This document shows, in pieces, positions 54,656 through 63,668 of a DNA stretch of 64,000 bases (positions are counted from its first letter, which is position 1; every line of letters begins with the position of its first letter). The notes beneath the pieces were generated by a model, which was not told the origin of the DNA, did not search any database, and worked only from the letters and a program-made list of their open reading frames with translations. This DNA comes from Bin5 sp965116395 (GTDB lineage Bacteria > Chloroflexota > Anaerolineae > Caldilineales > Caldilineaceae), in NCBI GenBank assembly GCA_965116395.1, contig OZ220684.1, positions 4,030,001 to 4,094,000 on the forward strand, given 5' to 3'. The position numbers and the translations under genes were made by a program.

Positions 54656-55107
54656 TGTGGGTTACTCCTGCGATACGGGTGTATCTGGTTGTGCGGCTGG
54701 AGGGCCGGCGATGGTGAATGGTTGGTCGGGCCGTGCAGGGAGAGAACACCTGTACGGATTCGTTATTATAACACGGAAATTGGGGGTTTTTGGGCGAATT
54801 TGGGGCGGATTTGGGACGGGGATTGTCTGAATTGTGATTTGGACGGGGATTTGGGGGGATTTTGCTGATGGACTGTGATTTGTGCGCGGCCAGCGTGCGA
54901 GGGGGAGTTGTCTGGAAGGGATTGTCTGGAAGGGGACTGAAGGGATTTCAGGGAGTGGCTGTGAATGGGGGTGGGGAGGTTAAGGTGGGGATTTCATGCC
55001 AGACGGGACGAGGGCAGGCACAAGGCCTGCCCCTACGGGGGCGGTGGGGGGCAATACGGTGGATGGCGGACAGTTTGGGAACAGAGTGAGACGGTGGCGA
55101 GGGATGG
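54656..55107 (+). other. G-rich noncoding region with a small palindrome
   Basis: G-rich on the plus strand from about 54775 to 55000, with repeated GGGGATT and TTTGGGG words, similar in character to 53300-53600. At 55012-55032 lies a perfect palindrome GGGCAGGC-ACAAG-GCCTGCCC followed by CCTAC. No gene accepted. The promoter of the Cys-cluster gene should lie near 54660-54780. Confidence 0.6.
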
Positions 55108-55177
55108 TTTTGTAGGGGGGCGTTGCGGGGGCGCAGCCCCTGCACAAGGGAGGCCGCTTGCGGCCGACCGCCAAAAT
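55108..55177 (+). repeat. Two-hairpin dispersed repeat, reference copy
   Basis: About 70 bases from TTTTGTAGGGGGG to CCGACCGCCAAAAT. Hairpin 1 is GGGGC-GCA-GCCCC, hairpin 2 is GGCCGC-TT-GCGGCC; the ends are imperfect inverted repeats. Nearly identical to the reverse complement of 43732-43805; diverged relatives at 17915 and 8593. Confidence 0.9.
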
Positions 55178-55219
55178 AAAACAGGAAAGAGGAGAGATAC
55201 AGACCAGTCTGAAGGTGAG

Positions 55220-56008
55220 TCAGGACAGGTTGTCGTAGCTATGCACGGTTATTGGATTGGCGTAGAGTTGGCCGCCGCGCAGGGAACAGAGCGTGAAGCC
55301 CCAGCCGTCTTTGGCATTGATCTCGTTTTGGGAGCCCGGGTCGATCATGTAGGCGACGGCAGGCGATGTGATCGAGATTGTTTCATGAAAGGAGGTGACG
55401 TGCGGGTAATGGATGTGGCCGCTCAGAATGGCGTGGACATGATGGCCGGCGATTGTTTGCGCCAACGCATCGGGGTTGCGGAGGCAGTGTTCGTTGAGCG
55501 GCTCGACAGTGCTGAAAACGGGCGGGTGATGGACGGAGATGAGGTTGCCAAGAGGGGCAGGCTGCCGCAGTTCTTCGGCGAGCCAAGCCAATTGGGCCGC
55601 ATCAAGGTCGCCATAGACGGCATCCGGCACCTTGCTATCCAACATTATCACGCGTAGTCCGGCAAACATGGCACTATGGTAGTAGCGCTGGGATTCGTCG
55701 GTCGCTTCTTCCCCGAGGACGACGCGTCGGAAAGGCAGGCGCCGATCGTGGTTGCCTAATCCAAGAATGAGGGGCACGTCGAAATCTCGCAGCTCGTCCA
55801 GAAGTGTGTTGAGTCTTTTATACTCCGCGTCGTCGCCGTCGTTAGCCAGATCGCCACTGAGGACGAAAAAGTCCGGACTGATGGCCATGTTGCGGATTAT
55901 TCTGATTACGTTGCGCAGCTTTTCTGCCGGTCGCTGGTCTTTGAGAAGGTCATCTGGCTCCGGCAAGATATGCAAGTCGGACAGGTGCACAAAAGTTAAG
56001 TCGGTCAT
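55220..56008 (-). CDS. Metallophosphoesterase (CpdA/Icc-like)
   Basis: 262 residues from ATG 56008; the frame upstream to 56125 is not protein-like. Calcineurin-type motifs in order: HLSDLHI, LSGDLAND, GLGNHDRR, SVHHPPVFS and LSGHIHYPHV, so all metal ligands are present. Such enzymes hydrolyse cyclic nucleotides or phosphodiesters; cAMP phosphodiesterase is a possibility only. Divergent from ettA, 157 bases away. Just upstream, GGGGTTATATAG occurs twice (56032-56060). Confidence 0.92.
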   Translation of the reverse strand: MTDLTFVHLSDLHILPEPDDLLKDQRPAEKLRNVIRIIRNMAISPDFFVLSGDLANDGDDAEYKRLNTLLDELRDFDVPLILGLGNHDRRLPFRRVVLGEEATDESQRYYHSAMFAGLRVIMLDSKVPDAVYGDLDAAQLAWLAEELRQPAPLGNLISVHHPPVFSTVEPLNEHCLRNPDALAQTIAGHHVHAILSGHIHYPHVTSFHETISITSPAVAYMIDPGSQNEINAKDGWGFTLCSLRGGQLYANPITVHSYDNLS

Positions 56009-56165
56009 GATGGTTGCGCCCTTCCAGTTGGGGTTATATAGTGTGGGGTTATATAGAGGCTGGGTGACGTGATACGGTGCCGGCCAGGGCCAAAAGGGTC
56101 CTGCGAAGTCCAATGATAGCCTCAAAGGCGCTGGTCTACAAACGAAAGTCAGGAACAGAGTTCAA

Positions 56166-57845
56166 ATGAGTGACAAAGTAATTTATTCAATGGTTGGCGT
56201 CGGCAGGAGTTATGCTCCGAACATGCAGGTATTGCGAGACATCAGTCTGGGGTTTTTCCTGGGGGCCAAGATTGGCGTGCTGGGTCTGAACGGGGCGGGT
56301 AAGTCCACGCTGCTGCGCATTATGGCCGGTGAAGAGAGCCAATATGACGGCGAGACTATCCTGGCGGAGGGATACACACGGGGGTTTTTGCCGCAGGAAC
56401 CGGTACTCGATGCGTCCAAGACGGTGCGTGACATAGTCGAAGAGGGTGCGCAGGAAGCGGTGGACGCGTTGGCCGAGTTTGACGCCATCAATGCTCGGTT
56501 CAATGAGGACCTTTCGGCGGAGGAGATGGACGAGTTGATCGAGCGGCAGGGGGTGGTACAGGACAAGCTGGATGCGCTGGATGCGTGGGACCTTGACAGC
56601 AGGCTGGAACTGGCGATGGACGCGCTGCGGTGCCCGCCGAGTGACACGCCGGTGGCGGTCCTGTCCGGCGGCGAGCTGCGGCGGGTGGCTCTGACGCGGC
56701 TGCTGCTGAAAAAGCCGGACATTCTGCTGCTGGATGAGCCGACAAATCACCTGGACGCGCAGTCGGTTGCGTGGCTTGAGCGGCACCTGCAGGAGTACGA
56801 GGGCACAGTGATTGCGGTGACACATGACCGGTATTTTCTTGACAACGTGGCGGGCTGGATCCTGGAGCTGGATCGGGGTCACGGCATTCCGTGGCGGGGC
56901 AATTATTCGGGCTGGCTGGAGCAGAAGCAACAGCGGCTGGCGCAGGAGGAGAAGCAGGAAGGGGCCCGCCAGAAGACGCTGCAACGGGAGCTGGAATGGC
57001 TGCACATGTCGCCCAAGGCGCAGCAGACAAAACGCAAAGCCCGCGTCAACGCGTATAACGAACTGCTCAGCCAGGAGTTTGAGAGAGCGCGGGAGGACAG
57101 GGAGATTTACATCCCGCCCGGGCCACGCCTGGGGGAGGTGGTGATCAGGACGGAGGCGCTGGCGAAGGGATTTGGCGAGAACCTGCTGTTCGAGGATCTG
57201 ACGCTCGACATTCCGCCAGGCGCGATCGTGGGCATCATTGGGGCCAACGGCGCGGGCAAGACTACATTCTTTCGGCTCATTACGGGCGAGGAAAGGGCGG
57301 ACAGCGGCGAGGTGGAGCTGGGCGGGACGGTGTCGCTGGCCTATGTAGACCAAAGCAGAGAGAGTCTTGATGCGGAGAAGAGTGTTTGGGAGGAGATTAG
57401 CGACGGGAATGAGCTGCTGAGGTTGGGCGAGCAGAGTGTAAATAGTCGCGCTTATGTGGCTCGTTTCACTTTCAGCGGGCAGGATCAACAGAAGAAGGTG
57501 GGCGCGCTATCGGGTGGGGAGCGCAACCGCGTCCATCTGGCTAAGCTACTCAAGAGCGGCGCCAACGTTATTCTGTTGGATGAGCCGAGCAACGACCTTG
57601 ACGTCAACACGCTGCGGGCGTTGGAGGATGCGTTGGAAACATTCGCGGGCACGGCGATGGTTATATCGCATGATCGCTGGTTTCTGGACCGTGTTGCCAC
57701 GCATATTCTGGCCTTTGAAGGCGACAGCAACGTTTTCTGGTTTCCTGGCAATTACAGCGAATATGAAGAGGACCGGCAGTCTCGTCTGGGCGCGGCGGCG
57801 GCGCGACCGCACCGTATCACCTATCGCAAGCTGAGCCGCGCGTGA
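56166..57845 (+). CDS. ettA: Energy-dependent translational throttle protein EttA (ABC-F)
   Basis: 559 residues, two ABC domains without membrane part. First: GLNGAGKSTLLRIMAG, LSGGELRRVALTRLLL and LLLDEPTNHLD; second: GANGAGKTTFFRLITG, LSGGERNRVHLAKLL and ILLDEPSNDLD (Ser instead of the usual Thr). The linker between them (KQQRLAQEEKQEGARQKTLQ, SPKAQQTKRKAR) is the P-site tRNA-interacting arm, and the IYIPPGPRLG stretch after it is typical of EttA. It gates entry to elongation according to the ATP/ADP ratio. Ends nine bases from the convergent bactofilin-like gene. Confidence 0.95.
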   Translation: MSDKVIYSMVGVGRSYAPNMQVLRDISLGFFLGAKIGVLGLNGAGKSTLLRIMAGEESQYDGETILAEGYTRGFLPQEPVLDASKTVRDIVEEGAQEAVDALAEFDAINARFNEDLSAEEMDELIERQGVVQDKLDALDAWDLDSRLELAMDALRCPPSDTPVAVLSGGELRRVALTRLLLKKPDILLLDEPTNHLDAQSVAWLERHLQEYEGTVIAVTHDRYFLDNVAGWILELDRGHGIPWRGNYSGWLEQKQQRLAQEEKQEGARQKTLQRELEWLHMSPKAQQTKRKARVNAYNELLSQEFERAREDREIYIPPGPRLGEVVIRTEALAKGFGENLLFEDLTLDIPPGAIVGIIGANGAGKTTFFRLITGEERADSGEVELGGTVSLAYVDQSRESLDAEKSVWEEISDGNELLRLGEQSVNSRAYVARFTFSGQDQQKKVGALSGGERNRVHLAKLLKSGANVILLDEPSNDLDVNTLRALEDALETFAGTAMVISHDRWFLDRVATHILAFEGDSNVFWFPGNYSEYEEDRQSRLGAAAARPHRITYRKLSRA

Positions 57846-57854
57846 GAGGCGCCG

Positions 57855-59705
57855 CTATAGCTGGCCTGCCAACTCTTGCGCTTGCTCCCGCAGGCGTTCT
57901 CTTTGCACACGCGACGCGGGGCAGCCGAGAGTCTGGGCGATCTGCTGCGCGTCGAGCGCGGCCAGTTGGGAGAAGGTAGCAATTCCGGCTTCCTGTAACC
58001 GTTCGGAGAAGACCGAACCGATGCCCATGATGCGGGTGAGATCGTCGGGCGGGTCCTGAGAGGCGGCATCCGCGGGCAGAGAATCGGTATCCTCCTGCGC
58101 CTGGGTTGTGGGCGGCCCTGGCCCTTCCTCACTAAACGTAGCGTCTTCGTCAGGCGTCTCGCCCGTCTCTGCCGGTGATCCAGCAGGACCGGGCTTGTCT
58201 TCGATGGGGGCGTCGGAGGCGGTGTCGGATGCTTCATCGCTGTCAGGCGCAGTGAAATCACCTTGTGGCTCGGGGGCGTCCGAGCCGCCGGTTGGGACGC
58301 CATTTGAAAGGCGGCCGGAACGGCGAGCCACATGCACAATCACAGCGCCGGTGCCGGTCGAGCCGACGAGCAGGGCTACAAAAAAGCCCAGACAGGGGAA
58401 GATCGCCCAGGCGAATGTTGTTACGCCGGTGATGACCAGCGAACTGAGCCCGACTGAAATGAGCGGATTCCAGGAGAGGCGGTCCTGCCCGGCCAGGAGC
58501 TCATCCAGGCGACGACCCAGAAAGTAGCAGGTGACAGTCCAGCCGCACAGGATCACGAGGGCGAGCAGGGCCAAGATAGGCAATGCCAGCAGAGCAAAGC
58601 AGATGGTAATGGTCAGGATGGCAACGAGAATTGCTGATCCCATGACCGCGATAGCGCCGGTGGCGAAACTGAGAGCGGCCTCTTTTTCGGCGGTCTTTGA
58701 GACTGCTCTCACCTGTTTGGGCAGCAACCAGCCGAAGAGCAGGACAAGCCCGGTGATCAGCAGGGTCCAAAGGAAGGCCTGAACCAGCTTGCCGAGGAAG
58801 ACAAGGAACCAGGGTGTCCGAGTGGAAGCCGCACGGGCACGCGCTGCGGCTGCTGCTTCAAGCGCCGTTTCGCGTTGCAGCTCGGCCTGCTCGCGCGCTG
58901 ATTCTGCCGCCTCTTCCGCTGCTTCTGCCGCTGCTTCTGCCGCGTCCTCTGCGGCTTCTGCCAGCTCCTCCGCCGCGTCCTCTGCGGCTTCGGCCGCCTC
59001 CTCTGCTGCCTCCTCCGCTGCTTCTGCCAGCTCCTCCGCCACTTCTGCCAGCTCCGCCACTGCACTTTGATGCCGTCTGGAGCTGGCCCGAACCCGCTCG
59101 CCTAGCCCGCCCGCATCGACGACAGGGGGGACCGGTGGATCGGGCTGCTTGGGTGGGTCGGTGACGGCGAGTGGTGCTGGCGCCGCTGAATAGAGATTAG
59201 GTTGCGCCACGCCGTTCGTGTAGATGCGCCAGCTGATGCCGCCGGCTACGTGCGCGTCCGGATCTTGCTCTATCCGCCCGCCGACAACTCTGACATTTCC
59301 GCCGACGCGTGCGTGTCCGGCCAGATCAACGTCGCCGCCTATGACGGCGACATTGCCCCCGATCTCCGAGGATCCCTCTACATCCGCATCGCCGCCGACC
59401 ACACTGACATCGCCGCCGACCTGAGCGTGCCCTGTCAGAGCAGCGTCTCCGCCTATAACGACAAGATTGCCGCCGATCCGCCCTTCCAAAGTCAGGTCGT
59501 CGCCTACGACAAGCAGATTTCCGCTAACGTATTCGTCCTGCTCAATCTGTACGTCTCCGCCGAGGATGGCGATATTAGCGCGGATTTGCCTGCTACTGGA
59601 GGCGGTTTTTCCCTGTCTGAATGGCGTGAAAAGGTAGATCAGGGCTATTATGGCAATGACGAAAGCGAAGACTGTCCAGCATCCTGTCTTGCGCACAGAC
59701 CTCAT
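57855..59705 (-). CDS. Bactofilin-like membrane protein with Ala/Glu coil and C-terminal helix-hairpin-helix
   Basis: 616 residues with an unusual mix. N-terminal membrane segment (about 8-27); a beta-helical bactofilin/polymer-forming region (about 45-160) of repeats like GGDVDLAGHARVGGNV; a long Ala/Glu coil (about 215-290, repeats of AEEAAE); about four membrane segments (for example FLWTLLITGLVLLFGWLL and AILVAILTITICFALLALPI); an acidic Pro/Asp linker (about 460-555); and a C-terminal helix-hairpin-helix (MGIGSVFSERLQEAGI). The coil is encoded by a low-complexity stretch at 58870-59060. Likely third gene of the sigma/anti-sigma operon. Perhaps a stress-induced envelope scaffold. Confidence 0.85.
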   Translation of the reverse strand: MRSVRKTGCWTVFAFVIAIIALIYLFTPFRQGKTASSSRQIRANIAILGGDVQIEQDEYVSGNLLVVGDDLTLEGRIGGNLVVIGGDAALTGHAQVGGDVSVVGGDADVEGSSEIGGNVAVIGGDVDLAGHARVGGNVRVVGGRIEQDPDAHVAGGISWRIYTNGVAQPNLYSAAPAPLAVTDPPKQPDPPVPPVVDAGGLGERVRASSRRHQSAVAELAEVAEELAEAAEEAAEEAAEAAEDAAEELAEAAEDAAEAAAEAAEEAAESAREQAELQRETALEAAAAARARAASTRTPWFLVFLGKLVQAFLWTLLITGLVLLFGWLLPKQVRAVSKTAEKEAALSFATGAIAVMGSAILVAILTITICFALLALPILALLALVILCGWTVTCYFLGRRLDELLAGQDRLSWNPLISVGLSSLVITGVTTFAWAIFPCLGFFVALLVGSTGTGAVIVHVARRSGRLSNGVPTGGSDAPEPQGDFTAPDSDEASDTASDAPIEDKPGPAGSPAETGETPDEDATFSEEGPGPPTTQAQEDTDSLPADAASQDPPDDLTRIMGIGSVFSERLQEAGIATFSQLAALDAQQIAQTLGCPASRVQRERLREQAQELAGQL

Positions 59706-59875
59706 CTGATAGTCCCCTCGGCCTCAAGAGATACAGCAGTTTTCCAGCCAATGCTTGCACGATCCTGTTTTTGGACTGAATCAATATTCATGGGCAAGCG
59801 ACTCGACAGGGTGCTGGTGGTTCGACATTGCTGACAATTGGAGATCCTCACGACGCCCTCTTCCTCCAGATTCCC

Positions 59876-60469
59876 TTACAACCGCGACCGGACCGGCTGG
59901 GTGGTGCGCTGGATGAAGATGCACCATACAGCCAAGGCCCCAACAACGATGACCAAGTAGACGGAGGCTATGCCCAAGGTTGTTGAGGTAGACGCAGTTT
60001 CCAGGATGACCTCCCATAGCGACTGCCCCACCACGCCTGCAACTGCCCATGCTTCGGCCAGGAACTGGCCTGTTGCCGCGAAGCTGCCCATATTGGTATA
60101 GATTAGGGCGCCGACCAGCGAGCATGCACCAACCAGGCCAAGTGCCCAGACGAGCACGGTCAGCACGGTCAGCACCAAGCCGACCTGTAAGTTACGCTGT
60201 CGTTCCTGGCGGGCAATCCGCGCGGCCACCTGATGGGAGAAGTTCGGGGCCAACTCCGGCACAGGCGCGGCGTGCAGTCTCTGATCGATAACCTGCCACA
60301 GCAGCGACTGCGTGCGGCACTGGTTACACTGTTCCAGATGCCTATCGAGCCGCACCTTTTCCTGAGGGTCCAACATCCCATCCAACTTCAGCGAGATCAA
60401 CATCAGATAGTCGCTGTGGTCCGGGGACTCGTAGGGTGACGAAGGTACTTTGGTAGGTTTGTCCGCCAT
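59876..60469 (-). CDS. Anti-sigma factor with zinc-finger domain
   Basis: 197 residues from ATG 60469, the second of two adjacent ATGs, with AGGAGG five bases upstream. The ZAS motif is H-x3-C-x2-C in LDRHLEQCNQC (about residues 45-55). Two membrane segments follow (VGLVLTVLTVLVWALGLVG and ASVYLVIVVGALAVWCIFI). It should hold the ECF sigma factor encoded 17 bases upstream at the membrane until a signal releases it. Confidence 0.9.
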   Translation of the reverse strand: MADKPTKVPSSPYESPDHSDYLMLISLKLDGMLDPQEKVRLDRHLEQCNQCRTQSLLWQVIDQRLHAAPVPELAPNFSHQVAARIARQERQRNLQVGLVLTVLTVLVWALGLVGACSLVGALIYTNMGSFAATGQFLAEAWAVAGVVGQSLWEVILETASTSTTLGIASVYLVIVVGALAVWCIFIQRTTQPVRSRL

Positions 60470-60486
60470 CATTGCCTCCTGAACTG

Positions 60487-61224
60487 CTACGATCCGGCGC
60501 CACTGGTGAGGGCCCAGTGTAAGGGAATGGCTTGCGCCGTCCATCTATCCTCTTGGTCTGCAGTCTTTGCCGACGAATCGAACTTTGCGGCCGGCTGGTC
60601 TGCTCTGTCGTTGCTTCTTGTGCTGGCTTGGGCTGTAAGTTGGGCAGAAGCCGAGTTTGTCACCGCTGGATGCGGTTGTTGGGCGGCCTCGTATAGTGAT
60701 GCGAGTTTCTTGCGGGCACGGAAGAGCCGGCTTTTGACGGCCGGCACGGAGATATCCATTACGTCTGCGATTTCCTGGTAAGTGCAGTCATTCCAATAGC
60801 GCAGGACCAAGGGTGTGCGATAGTCGGGCTCGAGCTGACTGACCAGGGCCTGCATCTCCTCGGCCTGTTCTGCCACCAGCGTTTCCTGCTCGGGCCCGGC
60901 GGAATCGCTCTGGAGAGTGAAGACGACGGGCGATTCGTCGAGCCCGACAAACTGGACGCGGCGTTTGCGCAGCCTGTCGATACAGTGGTAGTTGGCGATT
61001 GAAAAGAGCCAGGTACTGAACTTACGCTTGGGATCGTACTGTTCCAGCCGGGAATAGGCACGCAGGAAGGTCTCCTGAGCGGCGTCTTCGGCCTCAGTTG
61101 CGTCGCCGAGCATACGATAGGTTAAGGCAAAGACCGGTCTTTGATAGGTTTCTATCAGGAGGCCAAAAGCGGCTTGTTCACCGGCTCTGGCGCGATCCAA
61201 CCAGTCTTGTTCCTGTTCATTCAT
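60487..61224 (-). CDS. ECF RNA polymerase sigma factor
   Basis: 245 residues. Region 2: VFALTYRMLGDATEAEDAAQETFLRAY (core DATEAEDAAQETF) and FSTWLFSIANYHCIDRLRKRR; region 4: YRTPLVLRYWNDCTYQEIADVMDISVPAVKSRLFRARKKL (core ISVPAVKSRLFRAR). A Gln/Ala/Ser-rich tail of about 60 residues after region 4 is longer than usual. Co-transcribed with a ZAS anti-sigma factor; many such pairs control their own operon. No consensus ECF promoter could be assigned by eye. Confidence 0.95.
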   Translation of the reverse strand: MNEQEQDWLDRARAGEQAAFGLLIETYQRPVFALTYRMLGDATEAEDAAQETFLRAYSRLEQYDPKRKFSTWLFSIANYHCIDRLRKRRVQFVGLDESPVVFTLQSDSAGPEQETLVAEQAEEMQALVSQLEPDYRTPLVLRYWNDCTYQEIADVMDISVPAVKSRLFRARKKLASLYEAAQQPHPAVTNSASAQLTAQASTRSNDRADQPAAKFDSSAKTADQEDRWTAQAIPLHWALTSGAGS

Positions 61225-61559
61225 TCGTCAGTACCTTTGTGCGCTTATTGTCTACTACGCAGTTAGCGGTGTAAAGTTTCAGGGGGCTTTGGTTTGTCGT
61301 GCCAATTGGTCTCGGTATATAATGTATCGGATTACCGGCGCTGCAACCTGCCATTGTCCTGACCGGAGGCTGACCAATTCCTGCCTGGCTAGATTCGGCC
61401 TCCGGCAGGTGTGCTGCCCAAAGGTTGGCGAATGTAAGAGCTGCAGCACCACAGAATCGGCAATTAGCCGGGATTTCAGATAGTGAGCGGGATGTCGGTC
61501 GGGGACAAGCACGAAGTCATCTCATCGGCCGTCTGAAACCTTGAAAGGAACGGACTACG
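61225..61559. other. Divergent intergenic region, leader of the chelatase gene
   Basis: About 335 bases. Contains a plus-strand promoter (61294-61323), leaving a leader of about 230 bases before the chelatase ATG. GCCTCCGG and CCGGAGGC in it (near 61361-61399) can pair. No match to the cobalamin riboswitch B12 box was seen. Confidence 0.45.
61294..61323 (+). promoter_or_regulatory. Promoter for the chelatase gene
   Basis: TTGTCG at 61294-61299 and TATAAT at 61318-61323, 18-base spacer. Confidence 0.55.
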
Positions 61560-63619
61560 ATGCAAGTTATTTATCCATTCACCGCGATTGTGGGCCAGGA
61601 GCGCATGAAGAGAGCGCTTATTCTGAACGCAGTTCATCCGCTGATTGGCGGTGTACTGATCAGGGGTGAGCGCGGCACGGCCAAGTCGACTGCCGCGCGG
61701 GGTCTGGCAGCCCTGTTGCCGGCGATAGATGCGGTGGATGGATGCCCGTTTGCCTGCTACCCGGATAACACGCTGGGCCTGTGCCACGTTTGCGAGGCAG
61801 GGACGCGCAACGGCGAGTTTACGGGCGGACAGCGGATCACGCCATTCATTGATTTGCCGGTAAGCGCAACCGAAGACCGGGTGGTTGGCACGCTAGACAT
61901 TGAGAAGGCGATTCGCCAGGGAGAGCGGCACTTTGAGCCGGGAATTCTGGCGGCGGCCAACCGGGGAATCCTATACGTGGACGAGGTCAACCTGCTTGAC
62001 GACCACGTGGTGGATCTGTTGCTGGACAGTGCGGCGATGGGCGTAAATGTTGTTGAGCGTGAAGGTATAAGTGTTCAGCACCCCGCTCGATTTGTGCTGG
62101 TCGGTTCAATGAATCCTGAAGAAGGTGACTTGCGACCGCAGCTGCTGGACCGTTTTGCCCACGCGGTGGATGTTGTCGGCATCGACGAGCCGCGGGCGCG
62201 GGTGGAGATACTGCGGCGGCGGACACGGTTCGAGCAGGACGCGGACCGCTTCCGAGACGACTTTGCCGAGGAAGCGACGAGCTTGGGCGAACGCATTATT
62301 CAGGCCCGGCGCCACTATAACAATGTGGGTTACACGGACAAAGACCTCTATACAATCGCCGCGCTGACGAGCAGTTTCAACGTGGACGGTCACCGGGCGG
62401 ACCTTGTTATACTCAATACTGCGCGTGCACAGGCCGCATTCGATGGACGTGACGCGATAACTGACAGGGACATTCTACTGTCGGCGGAACTGGCGCTTCC
62501 ACACCGTATGAAGAAGCAGCCCTTCCAGGATACGGCCCTGCAGCCGGAGCAGCTTGAGGCGAATATGCGCCAAGCGCGCGCCGAAGCTGAGGAAAATGAA
62601 GAGTCGATGGAAGAGGCGGACGGCGAAGCGGCATCAACGGAAAAAAAAGTGACGAGGGTGATGACTCAGAGGAACTAGATTCCTCGCCGGAGAGCGGAGA
62701 AGGCGGCGTAGCACAGCCGGATGCCGCTCCCCAACAGAGTTCATCACCCGGAGACGAAAAAGGGGCCCGCAAGCCGGTCGACGTCGGCGAGATGTTCGAG
62801 GCTCGCAAACTGGATACGCCGCTCGACAAGATGACGCGCGAGAAGTCGGGCAAGCGCTCCTACAGCCGTACCGATCGCAAACGGGGCCGTTACATCAAGG
62901 CGCGGCCGGCCCACGACAAGCTCGACGATATTGCCTTTGACGCCACCTTGCGAGGCGCCGCGCCCTATCAGAAGGAACGGCACGAGAGCGGGGAGAGCGA
63001 TCTGGCGTTGCAGTTGCGGATGTCCGACCTGCAGCGAAAGATCCGGGTGCGACGGACGGGCAACCTCATTCTCTTTGTGGTGGACGCCAGCTGGTCGATG
63101 GCGGCCAGCGAACGGATGGAAGCCACGAAGGGCGCGATTTTCAGCCTTTTGGTAGAAGCATATCAGCGCCGCGACCAGGTGGGACTGGTTGTATTTCAGC
63201 GCGACAAGGCGCGGGTGGTGCTGCCGCCGACCAACAGTGTCGAGCTGGCGGAGAAGGCGCTGCAAGATCTTCCTGTGGGGGGCAAGACCCCGCTCAGCAG
63301 CGGTCTGCTGGCGACCTGGCAGGTGGTAGAAAATGCCCAACGGCGCGATCCGGAACTGCGTCCTCTGGTGATGCTGTTGACGGACGGAGCCGGCAACGTA
63401 AGCATGACGGGCATGCCGGCGCAGGAAGAGGCGATGAAGATGGCTTCTCTGTTCGCGAATGAGGAAGTGCGCACCATCGTCATCAATATGGAGCACATGG
63501 CATTTGATCGCGGGCTGGCGCAGGCACTGGCCGAGGAGATGGGCGGCGTTTGTTACAATTTGCCGGATCTACGGGCGGACACGCTGCTGAACACGGTCAA
63601 GCGGGAGATCGGCGGGTAG
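61560..63619 (+). CDS. Mg/Co-chelatase: short ChlI-like subunit and long ChlI-ChlD fusion through -1 frameshift
   Basis: The zero frame runs from ATG 61560 to TAG at 62676-62678 and encodes a 372-residue AAA+ protein: IRGERGTAKSTAARGLA (Walker A), ILYVDEVNLLDD (Walker B), VGSMNPEEGDLRPQLLDRFAH (sensor). From 62648 the -1 frame stays open to 63619: an acidic linker, then a ChlD-like VWA domain with the MIDAS VVDASWSMAAS, the Thr in GGKTPLSSG and Asp in LLTDGAGN. Joined at the A8 run (62641-62648) the product is 686 residues, the usual size of ChlI-ChlD fusions. An internal ATG at 62792 lacks a ribosome site. Programmed frameshifting in chlD-type genes is known and yields both chelatase subunits. 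A real frameshift mutation or sequencing error is the alternative. Confidence 0.85.
62641..62685 (+). promoter_or_regulatory. Probable -1 frameshift site (A8 slippery run plus hairpin)
   Basis: Eight A residues at 62641-62648 read GAA AAA AAA GTG in frame zero and continue AGT GAC GAG after a -1 shift. A hairpin GAGGAA-CTAGA-TTCCTC at 62669-62685 lies 20 bases downstream, with the zero-frame TAG stop in its loop. No well-placed internal Shine-Dalgarno was found. Confidence 0.65.
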
Positions 63620-63668
63620 GTGGAGGTTGAATTTAGGGACGCCGGCCACCGAGTCGACGGGAATTAAT

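Noticed and set aside
56187..57488. 433-codon minus-strand ORF
   Set aside because: Antisense to ettA, which has all ABC motifs.
58789..59070. Ala/Ser-rich plus-strand ORF
   Set aside because: Mirror of the Ala/Glu coil of the bactofilin-like gene.
61330..61559. Cobalamin riboswitch in the chelatase leader
   Set aside because: The B12 box and other conserved blocks were not found.
62792..63619. VWA protein as an independent gene starting at ATG 62792
   Set aside because: No ribosome site, and the frame is open upstream to the A8 run with a typical ChlI-ChlD linker.
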